A stretch of DNA of 64,000 nucleotides from Eucommia ulmoides (Eukaryota > Streptophyta > Magnoliopsida > Garryales > Eucommiaceae). Under the pieces are notes generated by a model. The model saw only the letters and a list, made by a program, of their open reading frames with translations. It was not told the origin of the DNA and searched no databases. Made by a program: the position numbers and the translations under genes. Shown piece after piece: positions 12,401 through 25,000 of this stretch. The stretch's first letter is position 1. Every line of letters starts with the position of its first letter. The stretch is from positions 23,327,901-23,391,900 of the forward strand of contig CM028326.1 in NCBI GenBank assembly GCA_016647705.1. The letters are read 5' to 3'.

Positions 12401-12941
12401 GCAGGTGAAACAATGGAGGTCTACGAGTGGTAGAGACCAAGGAGGAAGAAGGGAAATGAACTTAATTACAAACTACCCTTATGATTTTCTCTTCTTTCTT
12501 TTTTTTGGGCCCTTACTTTTAATACAAGGGTAATTTTATCTTTGGATAAAGATATTAGCGTTAATTTAGGTAAAACAAAATGTAAATTGACTTTCAAAGT
12601 TAAATTCATTATTAAATTTCTATATTTTGTTGAAGGGGTGTTAATGAACTTAAACATAATATTATAAGGGATGTCTCGAGAGATTTGAATACTATGGGGG
12701 GTTCTCATGGTTTCAATGAAAATAATAGGAAGTGTCAATAGGATTAACCCTATTAATTAACTCTAGAATACCAAAGGTCTTACTCAAACAATTAGTTTTG
12801 ATGGAAAAATATTTTTGATCCTCATCTCTTCTGAACCACCCTCCCTCGTTCGTGATTTTCCCTCCCTACCCTCTCCCTGCTCCGACGACGCGAATCGAGC
12901 AACTACTGTCGCCATACCTACAGTGCACCGAGCAACCACAC
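9407..12941. other. Intergenic DNA, no recognised gene
   Basis: Several short open frames occur, including a 100-residue minus-strand frame at 11243-11545 that overlaps an 83-residue plus-strand frame. None has a recognisable motif. The 9570-9910 stretch contains GGTTGACT/TCGGTCAAC-type phrases, like those inside the ~2-kb LTR family at 12942 and 33517, and may be LTR debris. A 39-bp tandem duplication lies at 12322-12399. Confidence 0.5.
12322..12399. repeat. 39-bp exact tandem duplication
   Basis: The unit beginning TCTTGGCTGGTGAAAATGAT at 12322-12360 is repeated without change at 12361-12399. Confidence 0.9.
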
Positions 12942-14954
12942 TTTTGAACCTAATGTCTTGATCAACAGTTAGACTTTGATGTTTTATGGAACTAACAGTT
13001 TTATTTAGAAGTTTTAGATTAAAAGTTACATAGGTTGAAATAAGAAAAAAAATTGGTCGAAAAAAATTAATCATTGAAAAATTCATAAGGTGATTATTAA
13101 AGAATCAATGGATTTCAAGACGGGTGCAAGATGAAGATAATAAATATTTTTAGAGCATTGAAGACGTTGAAGACAATTAGGTGAAAACAACTCATTACCT
13201 TTATACTCTTAATGCAATCCAAATTAGAATCATGAACGACACTTTAAAATAAATAAATCTATTTGTGTTATGATAAAAAGTGATAAGTTTAAGGTCCTAA
13301 AATGATTTTTATAAAGTGATAAAGCATAACAATATTTTTGGTTAAGGGTCTAATTGAAAAAATGGTTATAACACTTAAAATGATAGGTTTTCGGGTCAAT
13401 TCGGTTAACCGATTAAAGGGGTCGGTTGGCTAACCAAAAAAATAGCTTTAGGAAGTGAATAGGTGATCTACTAGCCAATTCGGTCAACTTACCATTATGG
13501 TCGGTCAACTAACACAGGTGGTCAGCAGTTAAATTTGACTATTTTAGTTTTTGGGTTAATTCTCCTCGATTTTGACGATTTCAAGTGAGGTTTTTAAAGG
13601 AATTAAATGTATTTCTTATATATCATATATTATGTGTTTCCTATTTATTTGGTCCACCCATTTAATTATTTCTTTTAAATGAATTGATAGATTTTGATTT
13701 GAAAATTTTTGAAAGACCAAATTGAGTTTTTCTAAAAAAAAAATTAAATGGAACATACTTATTTTAGAAGTATATAATATATGAGATCTTAACATATCTT
13801 TTAAAAACTAACCGTTATAGGTCTAGTTCTAGGTCTATTAATAGAGACCTGCAGGATTCATAATAACCAGTCAAGAACGTCAATTTTTTGGCTATTCTAA
13901 AAGAAATTTTTTATGTTGAAAGTTATAAATGAGATTATTGAAGGAGTTCTTGATCAAAGTGTTAAAAGTTGTGGTCACCGGTTTGTGTTCGCTATTGAAT
14001 TATCATAATCATTTTCAACGAATTTCAGTGAGATCTTTCCAAACTATTTATTTTGTCCTCTTAGATTATTTGTTTAATTGCTTGGATAAAATGTTTTGAG
14101 AAAAATCATTTTTAAATCTAATATTGTGAAAATCTTTTAAAACGGTATTTAAAAAATCTGATTATCTATTATTTGTGCTTTAAATTGTTTAAATCAGATT
14201 TGTGTCTCACATAGAATCTATCACTTAGTATTTTGGGACATTAATCGAGTATAATTGTATTGAGATGGTAGAAGCTCCTTGTGAAAATAAACTGGTAAAT
14301 CTTTTGTATTTGCGAGTTTGAATGGATTAGACACATTTGAAACGGTGTCAAATCAGGATAACTAGGTTTTAATCTTTAGCCTAAAAAAGAATTTCGGTTT
14401 AATCTTTAACCTGAAAAGAGATTAGGGTTTGATCTTTAGCCTGCGAAAAATATTAGATTAATCTTTAGTCTTTGAAAAGATTAGGTTTTAAATCTTACTA
14501 TAATTGAATTTGAGTGTTATAAAGGTTCTTCCTAACCCTGCGAAAAGGACAAGTTTAATGGAGTGAGAAAGTGGTAGATTGATGTTGAGCCTGTGAAAAA
14601 ATTAGGGTTGTAAAAGTTGATTCTAAGCCTGTGAAAAGAATTAGAATTGTAATGGTTTGGTTCCTACTGGGAAAATGAATCGAGGGGTAGTGGATTGCAA
14701 AATCCCTGTGCAGCTTGAGAGACTGGACGCAGGTAAGATTAGTTTGCCGAACTAGGATAAATTCATATATGCTACATTGTTACTTTTCTATTTGTTTGGG
14801 TGTGTACCTTAGCTAAACATATTTCCACTACTTAATAAGATAATAATTAATTAGGAAAAATAATATCTTGAATTTGAATTTATTGCTTAAATTTTTATAA
14901 CTACCCAATTCACTCTTCCCCTATCCCCCTTGGGTAGACCTTTAGGCCAAAACA
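12942..14954 (+). repeat. Second copy of the ~2-kb LTR family (probably Ty1/copia)
   Basis: It is collinear with the well-bounded solo LTR at 33517-35623: it starts TTTTGAACCTAATG, has the same ACAATTAGGTGAAAACAACTCATT and ATCATAATCATTTTCAACGA segments, the same degenerate tandem TTAATCTTTA(A/G)CCTG units (about 14360-14480), and ends with CCCCTTGGGTAGACCTTTAGGCC. The first bases are changed (TGTT to TTTT) and no target duplication is found, so it is older or truncated. There is no coding potential. Confidence 0.65.
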
Positions 14955-15787
14955 GACTGCCACTACCCCTTCCAAACTGGCCAAGCACCGAGTTGTCATT
15001 TCTGGTGGCACTAGTTCTGATGACATGATGAACCAATTCTAGTGCCTTAATCTTGTGATATTTATTAAATGAATTGTGAAAATATGAGGATTTAGAGAAG
15101 AAGGTAAACTATGTGGAGAAATTGATGAACAAGATCTCTGTCGTCCACAAATTTACAGAGGGTAGTGATTGAAGCGAAGAGATGAGGGATCTTCTAAAGG
15201 TTGAGAAAATGGTGGCCAAGTATTGTGCCACCAGAACTGGTCCTAGGCACCAGAACTAGTATCATGCCACCAGAACTGACAGACCCAGCAACCATTGTCG
15301 CCAAATCTGAAGAACCAGTCGTCGTTGCCGTAGCAATAAGAAGAAGAAGATGAACACATAAAACATACACAAGGACGCCTAAATTTTTTAATAGTATAAG
15401 ACAACCCCTATTAAAATCTTTAAAGCTAATGCCATTGAACATTAATTAATTGATTTCATTTCATTTTTTACCCGTTAACTGTTAAAATTAACAGAGAAGT
15501 TAACCGTTACATTTCAGTCTTAAATACAGGGATGTAAACGGTGACAAAAATACCATAAATGTGATTAATCCTATGAAAATTTATCAAAATGCAAAAGAGA
15601 TTCCACTAACCAATATAATACAACTTGGTAAGCAAAAATGGTACAAACTTTGGCTACTAAAACAGAAAGAACTACACAACATCCTCAAACCAAAAAAAAA
15701 AAAAAAAAACGTGGTTCTTCAGTTGCACAAACATTAAAACTTACAACTTCAAACAAAAAGAGAGAGGATTTCCCCCTTTTTTTAGCT
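14955..15787. other. Intergenic DNA downstream of raffinose synthase
   Basis: No gene is recognised. The 15440-15560 stretch (CCGTTAACTGTTAAAATTAACAG ... GTGACAAAAATACC) resembles segments near 38290-38400 and 39480-39560, so it is a dispersed repeat. The part next to 15788 should hold the raffinose synthase 3' UTR, but I see no clear polyadenylation signal. Confidence 0.45.
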
Positions 15788-18700
15788 TCAAAATGAGTAC
15801 TCAACGACCGATAACGCCGGAGAATCAGGCCAAGGAACACGAACTGTGACCATATGATCACAGTATTCAAACTCCACATCTACCCCATTCACTATGCAGG
15901 AAACCGGTTTTTCCGATGCAAAAACCTTCATTTCACCGCTTCCCCTAACTCCAACCCCAACCAAACTCTCATAATCATCGTACACCAATGACTGAATTGC
16001 CCCTCCCGAGTTGAGCATGTTGACCAATCCGATAGGGGCGAATTGGACAGATTTTTCGGTCAGTACTTTCACCGGAGAAACAGTGAGGAGTTCGTACTCA
16101 AACGGGGAGAGAGTGATCTCTGTACTGTCCAATGATTTGAGGAGTTTAATGTTCTTGGTTTTGTAGGAGTAGAGAGCAAATACGTTGACTCCCTCAACGG
16201 AGATCGGGTTATTTCCATTGCTCCACTCAACGTCTTCGGGTGAGGCAAAGCAGCTCAGAGTGCGCGAGAACTCACTGGCACTTTTGTTTCGCCGTGAGAT
16301 TGGGCACCACCCACCGCCTTGGCAGTTGAATGCTCCCAAAACTCCGGTATACTGTCGGAAAATGCAGAAATATCAAACATTAGTTCAAAATCCCAATAAA
16401 TTGATTAGATTTTTAAATTTTTTTAAAAAAATCAAATTTTGGAAACAATCTTTCTGTATACGAGGGTAAGGTTGTGTAAGGAGCTTTCATGTTCTGAACT
16501 GCCCTTTTCAATGGCACACATCATATCATTTCCACTTTTTTTTCTCTTAATACACTATTGATAAAGAATAAAGATTTTAATCGAATTACCTAATCAAACA
16601 ACTTATTGGAGAATTTGGTTGAATTTGTAAACCAAATCGGCCCATTATAAAAAGGACCAACCTTGTTGAGATTCCAAATCTTGAGCATAGTCTTGCCATC
16701 TTGCAAAGGGTCTTCAAACAGGCAATCCCTGCAGGGGAGGGCATAGTGTTGGCACCTCAAGATGGATCCATCAGGCAAAACTAGCCTCTTGAGGAGATCA
16801 AAATCGTGTTTTCCCACAGAGTCGCTCACGTATATGGGCCCCCCGGAAATAGCCCTGGAGGCAGCATGGAAATCGGCGCAGGGGTGAGTCGACTGGAACA
16901 TGTCCCAGTCCGGGTGTATGAAATTGCCCATCCACAGGCTGTTGTAGGCACAGTGAACCATGTGGCACCCTTGCAGCCAGTAGGTACCGTTTGGATCGCC
17001 TGACGGATCCGTGCACCAAAAATCATCACCTACACCCAAAAATGTGTTTAGATAAGTATTTGCGAAGTACAGAAATTTCAAGAGATTTTAAATGTTCAAT
17101 TTTCCAAGAAGATGAGGAAAAAAAACAAAAAACAAACTAAAAATTGGTTTCCATTTGTAGTTTTACTACCAAGTAGCAATGTCCCACCTGGAGTCACTAT
17201 TTCATGTAACTTTTTTTTTAATCAAGAAATATTCGTATTATGAATTAAATTTATTGGTCAACCATTTGAAATTATATAATTATTATTAAAATTAGTAAAA
17301 TAGATATAAAAATTATATTTTAAATTACTTAATAAAAATCATATTGTGAGATATATTTTAGTAATTTTTATTATTAAAATTTAATAGATTTCAAAATTCT
17401 ACGTACAAATACTTATTTATTTAAATAATAAATCAAATTATTTATCTTTATCCAAATTTGTAAATAATAAGATTTCAAAATCCAGAATTTTGAAATCGCA
17501 TCATTTACAAATTTTATGAGATTGCGTTTGGATAAGAGATTTGACAAATTCAAGAGATTTGTGAAATGAAGGGATTTCAAAATTCTGGATTTTGAAATCT
17601 GTTCATTTCATAAATCACTTGTTTGGATAATAGTTTGAGTCTAAGCATTTGAACATGTAATTTCAAAAAATTATGGGAACGGAACAGAACAGAACAGAAT
17701 TTATGGGAACAAAAATAGAAACCCATCGCCAAACGTCATACCAAACCCAAATCTAAAAACAAATTCAACCAAATCCAAGAACAAATTCAAGAAAAACCCA
17801 AATCGAAATCGACCAGATCGTTCAAAAACGTTCATATTGAAATCGAAATCGTTCGTTCAATTTCGAAGACGAAATCCTAATCTGCAAACGAAATCGAAAC
17901 CCTAATCTGCAAACGAAACCCCAATTTGCAAACGAAGTCAAAACCCTAATCTGCAAACGAAATCAAAATCGTCGTTCGATTTCAAAGACGAAATCGAAAT
18001 CAACTTTCGATTTCAATTTCGAAGACGAAATCGTCGTTCGATTTGGATTTCGAAGACAAAATCGTCGTCGAAGGCCCTAGACGACAACGACGACGAACGA
18101 TGGCCAACGACAACAACGACGGACGACGAACGACGGACAGCAACAACGGACAACACCCTACACGACAACGATGAAGACCCTAGATAGACGATGGTGGTGG
18201 CTTCACGAAGCAGAAGACAGGTCACGAAGCAGAAGGAGGAGGAACGAAGCAGACAACGGGAAGGATTTCATAAATTCAGTCTCTTCAAAATACATTTCTA
18301 AATCCCTCCATTCACCAAAAAAAGGATTTCACAAATTCTTTCTCCTATTACCCAAATAAAGGATTTACTAAAAATGGATTTCAAAATCTTCTAACCAATT
18401 GAAATCCCTCCTACAAATCCTTCATCCAAACACAACCTGAATTTATCACATCTCTTACTCAAACGCAATCTAAAAGGAAAACCTAAATTTTTGGTCCCTA
18501 AAGTATGGAGTGGGTGTCTATATGAACCTAAAATATTTTTCTCTAGTTTTTCTCTAATAATAATTCAAGCTTCTCTCTCTCATTTTTCATATGAATTATT
18601 GCCAAAAAAAGGTTAGAGGAAACATTTTAAGTTTATAGGAGTAATAAAATGACAAAAAATATCCCATTAGAGGAAACATTTTAAGTTTATAGGAGTAATA

Positions 18701-18916
18701 AAATGACAAAAAATATCCCATTAGAAAACCACGTGTGGAGCATAATCCATTTTTCCTTCAAACTCATTTCCATCATTTTTAATGTTGCAGGACTGAAACA
18801 AATGTAAAAATTGAGAGATCGCATGTATAATTTGGCAAACCTCAGAGTCCATACAAACCCCCCACCCCTGAGCAAAAATATAATTTTCCCTTTCTAGCAC
18901 GCACACTTGCGCGCAC

Positions 18917-18972
<56 letters not shown>

Positions 18973-19012
18973 GTATGTATGTATGTGCGCGCAAGTGTGC
19001 GTGCTAGAAAGG

Positions 19013-19082
<70 letters not shown>

Positions 19083-22000
19083 CTGAGTTGAAAACATACC
19101 AACTCGTCCGAGAGCAATGGCCTCTGTGCCGAGGAACATGAAGTCATTGCAGTGTTCCATGCTAGCAATCACCCCATTCCCTTTGAAATGTTTCCTCACC
19201 GAAGCGGTCAAGGCTTTGTAATAAGCTTTAGCAAGCTCAACTCTGCCTCCATAGTCCTCCGCCAGCATCTCAAGCAACTACAAAATCATTCACAGACAAT
19301 ACATCAAACACCTTCCCTGCATGTTTATAAAATCCAATTAACCTTTTCATCATTCTTTTCTCTCTTTGAATCCTCAATTTCTTACCTCCTTTTCTGGAAG
19401 GTCTGCATTTCAATTCCCTACAAAACAATTACCGTGTAAAACCTAACCAGAATTCTAAAGTATTTATCATATTTTATTCCTTTTATCTTCATGGGAATTG
19501 ATAGAGAAAATAAAGAAATTATTTTAAAAAATATTATATAACATCAAGTGTTAAATAAAGAACAAAAATTATAAATTATTAATATTTTTTTTAAATTGAT
19601 CTTTAAATGTATTGTTTTTAATTTATCTTTAAATGTAATGATTAAATAGAAGAATAAATTGGCCATTTGATATCTATTAAAAAAAAAAATCAAGAAAAGT
19701 CGAAATTTCACAAATATTAAAAAGTTACTAAGTTTTGAGACGTATCCAAATAAATACTTTGAATTTAAAAAAAGAAAAAAAAATTGAAATTAAATTAAAA
19801 TATAATTGGGAGGAGAAATTCAAAAAAAATGTTCAATTGAAAAGAAGAGAGTATCTTTCTTGCTTGGAGTACTCAGAAGTTATATATATATACACACACA
19901 CACAAACATATACATTGATGTAGACAATAACTCCGCTTCCTGCAAGTCAAAACCTGCAATAACCAAAGGTTTAAGATAACACCGGTGTGGCATCAGCCAA
20001 AAAACCTCCGGCGATAACGCTTAAATTTTAAGTGCTAAATTTTAAGTACTAAAATTATAAGTGTTGAATTCATTAAGTGCTAAATATATTAAGTATTCAA
20101 TTTATCAGTACTTTTAACTTCAACTACAAATTTTTGGTCCTAAAATAACTTTTGCAACTTTATTTTTTTTAAATATTCTCTCTCTACAAATTTCTCTCTC
20201 TATTTGTTCTCAATTTAGTATTTTCTCCATCTATAATTTTTTGTATATACTTTTTTTTGTGAAATTTTATAGTATTAGTGTAAAATACTAGTTATGATAA
20301 TTAAATATTATATAATATTAAGTGATGTGTGCTAAAAAAAAATAAGAGAATCACATTGCACTTAAAATTTTGAACAATTTTTCAATTGATACTTATTTTT
20401 TGAGTGATTACTTAATTTTATTATCAAACGCACTTAATTTGATAAGTACTTAATGCATTCAATTTTAAATATTTAATTGCGTAATCAAACGAGGCCTAAG
20501 TTAATATATTGCATGAATATATAAAGATTTATTATCTCTATCATCAGACTTTCCTTTCATAGTTACACTTGTATTTACATGTTGAATCACCTGATTTCCT
20601 GCATCATGTCCGTGGTTGGCCAATAATAAACTTCCCGCTTCACCTACGTCACCCAATGACTGTGAATGGTTCAAAGTGGTCATCCTGGGTAAGGCATCTA
20701 GCTGCAGTTGGTTTGTTTTCTAGCCCGTCCCAGATGTTAAGTGGGTCAATCTGGGTCATTTGAGAAGGCACGCATCCTTGGGCCGATTAGTTTATCGGCC
20801 ATCCTATTATCTAATTATTGGGCCCAACATTGTCCCTCTTAATACTTTGAGAGGTAACAAGCGGGAATCCCACTCCTATCATTTTCTCCCTTAACTACTT
20901 GCCTGATTTCGAAGAGGAAGGCATACATTCACCACACAAAACTTGAAAGAAAATGTCTATAAGTACTTTCATCTCATTTTTTTTCTTAGGCAATTAGCAT
21001 TTCTCGAGCTTGCGTACTTCCAATGGAAATTGCTCCCGTCAATAGTTTCAATAGCACTATAGTTGGCATTGGTTCGCCGAGTAATCTAGCACCAAAAACC
21101 CTAGCCAAATTAAAAATATTTCATCGACCGATTCCACGTATTCTTAGGGGGATCACGGCTCTTCCAATTTTCCAGAAGGTTTGATCCCCATGTTTAGGAA
21201 CAAGTATGGAATCCTTAAGTAGTGAATCTGAGCGTCCCTTCACTCCTAAAGAAGGTGAAATTTGTTCTATTAATGGATGCTTGAATACAACCTTTGTCTC
21301 TCTTTCACTTCGTTCCTTCATGAGCTCTTTAGTTGATTAGAGATCAATCTTGTCTAATTGGTCCCAAATAGCTTCCACTACATCATGGGTGCAGTAGTCC
21401 TTTATCGCGTCAATGACATAGACCTAACCTCTGAAATGGTTAGGTGTGTTTGCTCTATGAAGTTTAAGAAATAGTCGAGACGATTCTACCTATCTATCCT
21501 GTCAGGGTGCCAATTCCTTATCGACCTCCCTACTTAAATTAAAAATTGAAAGAATTGTTAGCTGGGACTGGGAATTTCCCCCGAGGAGATGAGTTCAAAC
21601 CCAGTAGTTTCGAGGGGTTTCTCTAATCCAAGTAATGATCTCGTTTTAATCTTCTGCTCTCGAAATCTAATTAGTTACTAGAATTTGACTGTCTTTTTTT
21701 TTCTTTTGATTTTCAGGTAAAAATGACATTAAAAGCCTCCCTCTTAGCCTTGCTACTGCTACTAAATTGACCAAACTTTTAGTTCCCGAAGTTCGCTCAC
21801 ACAAAGTATTGAGCTTAATCCCCTTCCAAGCCAAGGCCAAAAAGACGCCTCATAACAAGATAGACCATATTTTGTCCCTCTCTGGAAAAAAAAAAAAAGC
21901 AAGACTCATCCCGGGCTTTCCCTTTTGTCTGGGCTTCACCGCGACAATATGTCTCATCCAGTTCTTCTGACAGAAATCAAAAGCGGCCCCACATCACCTC

Positions 22001-25000
22001 TTCTTGAAGATTCAGAATTAGAACATCCACTCTCACCTTGGAGATGAAATGGGATTATTGTCTCTGTATTGATTCCAGGTGCTCGACCTCAATCCTATAG
22101 AGATGGCCTAGAGGTCGTATGCTGAGAGTCCAACAATATTGCATCTACATAATGGACGAGCATTGTTCCTCTACGTCAAGTGGAAGCTAGAGACAGCCCA
22201 AAAAGGTCAAGGTGTTGTCTCTATTCAATCCTACTATCACTGTTTGGGTCACACTCCTATCCGACCCACGAACTCCCATTTTCTTTAGGTATCTTCAAAA
22301 ATAATATTGGTTCAGCTCCCAATGTCTATTAGGATTCGTCTAACCTACAAACTCAAGATCCATAAAGTAATTGCGAGAGCATCCTCGTGCGGGTGAGATA
22401 TCCCCCTGAGATCGTCATTGTTAAATGTTAGGGGTATGCCTGTGCTAGGGGATACTAGTAGCAGTTTCACGATGCTTCGCTCCAATGTTGCTTCTCAGTT
22501 CTTTCTTTTACTAGCCTGATTCAATTATCCCGTGACCAATCTGCTGTTATATATCATATAGATTATGTCTCGAACCCTACTCGTTCCATCATCTCGTCAC
22601 ATCCATCTATTCCACAATCCTCCTCCAATTTTCGTTCTCTCAGCTATTCTTAGAGGTATCCTCTAAAGTGCCCCTTTTCCAGTAACCTCTTGATTTCTAT
22701 TTTCAGATTCACATAGTTGTCCATCCCCGTAGTCCCTGTTGAAATCAAATTACTTTCGTTTATATCTCCGATTTGGGCTTGAAGTAATCCTGTTAGCCTA
22801 AATCACCCTTTCAGATGACTTAATTTCATGCAGGATCCTTGCGATTAACATTCTCCGTCCTGGTAGGGAAGGTTTTGAATGTTGGCCCGACCTTGCTTCT
22901 AAATCCCTTGATCCATTCTTTATAAAGTCGGAGCTTCACCCCCATTCTTCGCGTGATCCTTTCTATTCCTCCTGGAGACAACCTTGTTGGAAGTTCTGTC
23001 TGCACATGCCGTTCTAACGTCTTGAAGCTTTTTATATGACTTCACCCTTGCTATCAGCTCGGTCATATTTAGTAGTGTGCACTTTGTCCAAATTGGGCAC
23101 ATAATTAGTTTGGTCTAACTTCCTCTCATATTTGTCCAAATTTGCAGGGTCGAACTTATAAAGGAAAGGTTGTTCCATCAAAGCTGAGGTGAAACGCGGC
23201 TCAGTTGCTCCCGAAAAGACCTCTAGGTCATTCAAGGGGGTTCCTTCACAACAAATCCCTTGTACCTCAGTTCCTTCAGTGATGCGATGGATTTAAATTG
23301 CTCTATTACCTTTTTATTTCCTAGGAGAAAGTCTTTCTTACTTCCTTTAGTAGCTCGTGGGGGTCTCGGTGGAAATTGTGAGGAATATTAGCCTCTTCCT
23401 CGGCACTATTCTCCGGCGAAAGAATCTTTAATTGGTTTCCACCAATTGCTCAACTAATGCCCTAAGCTTCCCGACCCATTGGGTTAAAGACGCTTAGACC
23501 TCAACTGATGGGTGATCCTCTTGCTTTCTGATGCACCATATATCTACTAATTTCTCATCCCAATCTCAACTGCTGCAATATACAAGCGCCTTCTTGTACG
23601 CTTTCCACAGACGGCGCCAAATGATATAGACAATAACTTCGTTCCCTACAAGTCAAAACCAGCAACAACCAAAGGCTTAAGATGACACCAGTGTGGTGTC
23701 AGTCCAAGAATCTCTGGTGTGAAAATAAGTAAATATGATCTGGGAACATAGAAAGATTTGTTATCTCTATTGTCAGAATTTTCTTCCATATTTATACATG
23801 TATTTACCTATTGATTCACCTGGTTTCCTACATCGTGTTGTGGTTGGCCAATAATAAACTTCTCCTTTCACCCACATCACCCAACTGCTAGATCTGGCTC
23901 AAAGAGGTTATTGTGGGTAGGGCATCTAGACACAGTTGGTTTGTTTTCTAGCCCATCCAAGACATTAAGTGGACCGATTTGGGTCATTTGAGTGGGCAAG
24001 CATCTTTGGGCTCTATTATTCTTTATGAGACTCATTGGGCCAATTGATTTATCGGTTATCCTATTACCTGAATATGGGGCCCAACCAGCGAGCCCATCCG
24101 TTGGGCCTCTTAATACTTAAAGAACTAATGGGTGGGAATCCCACCCGTCACACACGCGCACACACACGCATTTATATTAATTTTAGATCTGCACAATGTG
24201 CTGGTTTAAAAAAATAAATTTTTACTAATTTTTTGTCAAAATTTACATGACATACTTTGTTCATTAATTTTGGTAGTAATTGCATCTATTTCAAGATAAA
24301 ATTGAATTTGTAAATAAGAACATGATTATTTTTATATAAAAAAAAATCATATATTATTTTCAATTCTCTCTATTTCAATTGATATGGATAAATTGGAGTT
24401 TTGTGTGTGAGAGAGAGAAAAAAAAAAAGAGTTAAAGTTAGCAAACTATTTTTATTTTTGAATGCATATTAGAGAAAAAAAATTCAGATATATTTATTAG
24501 TTATATCTATATTAATATTAATAAAATTCAGATATATTTATTAGTTATATCTATATTAATATTAATAAATTTCTCTAAGGTTGCGTTTGGACAAAAGATT
24601 TGATTAATTTTTAGAATTTGTAAATGATGGAATTTCAAAATTTTGAATTTTAAAATTTGTATCATTTATAAATTCCTAATTTAGAATTTGGAAAAGTATT
24701 TTAAATGTAGAATCTAATTGCATAATTTCATAATTTTCTTATTTAGATCGACAAGTATTTGTAGATAAAATTTTGAAATCTGTTAAATTTTAATAATAAA
24801 AAATATGAAAATATACCTAATAATATAATTTTTATTTTGATAATTTAATAATATTTTTTTATACTTATTTTAATAATACAATTATAATAATAAAATTTTA
24901 ATATAATCATTTTAATTATACTATTTTTTTTTAATAATATCATTTTAATTATACATATAATAATAATAAACTTGTTCGAAGATATTTGAAAATCTCATTT

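Larger units (their letters stand above)
17030..19099 (-). other. Raffinose synthase intron 2 (2070 bp) with MITE and palindrome
   Basis: The donor is GTATGT at 19099 and the acceptor GGTGTAG| at 17030. It splits a Gly codon (G|GT) and gives LGRVGDDFW. The intron carries a foldback element (17521-18470), a 54-bp tandem duplication (18613-18720), a ~140-bp palindrome (18879-19022) and a TA run (19021-19077). Confidence 0.9.
19916..24150 (-). mobile_element. Small gypsy-type LTR element, minus orientation, in intron 1
   Basis: Two LTRs (19916-20881 and 23622-24150) flank 2.74 kb. Next to the right LTR, on the minus strand, is TTTGGCGCCGTCTGTGGAAAG, the primer-binding/leader sequence of many plant gypsy elements. 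Next to the left LTR is a purine tract AAGGGAGAAAA just before TGATAGG. The element therefore reads right to left. The interior holds only short broken frames (for example 67 residues at 23235-23032 and 66 at 21321-21121) with no recognised gag or pol motif. It is probably a degraded or non-autonomous element. No clear target duplication is seen; the flanks are CA-repeat DNA. Confidence 0.75.

Noticed and set aside
16798..17029. Several open frames in other phases over raffinose synthase exon 3
   Set aside because: They are shadow frames of the real exon.
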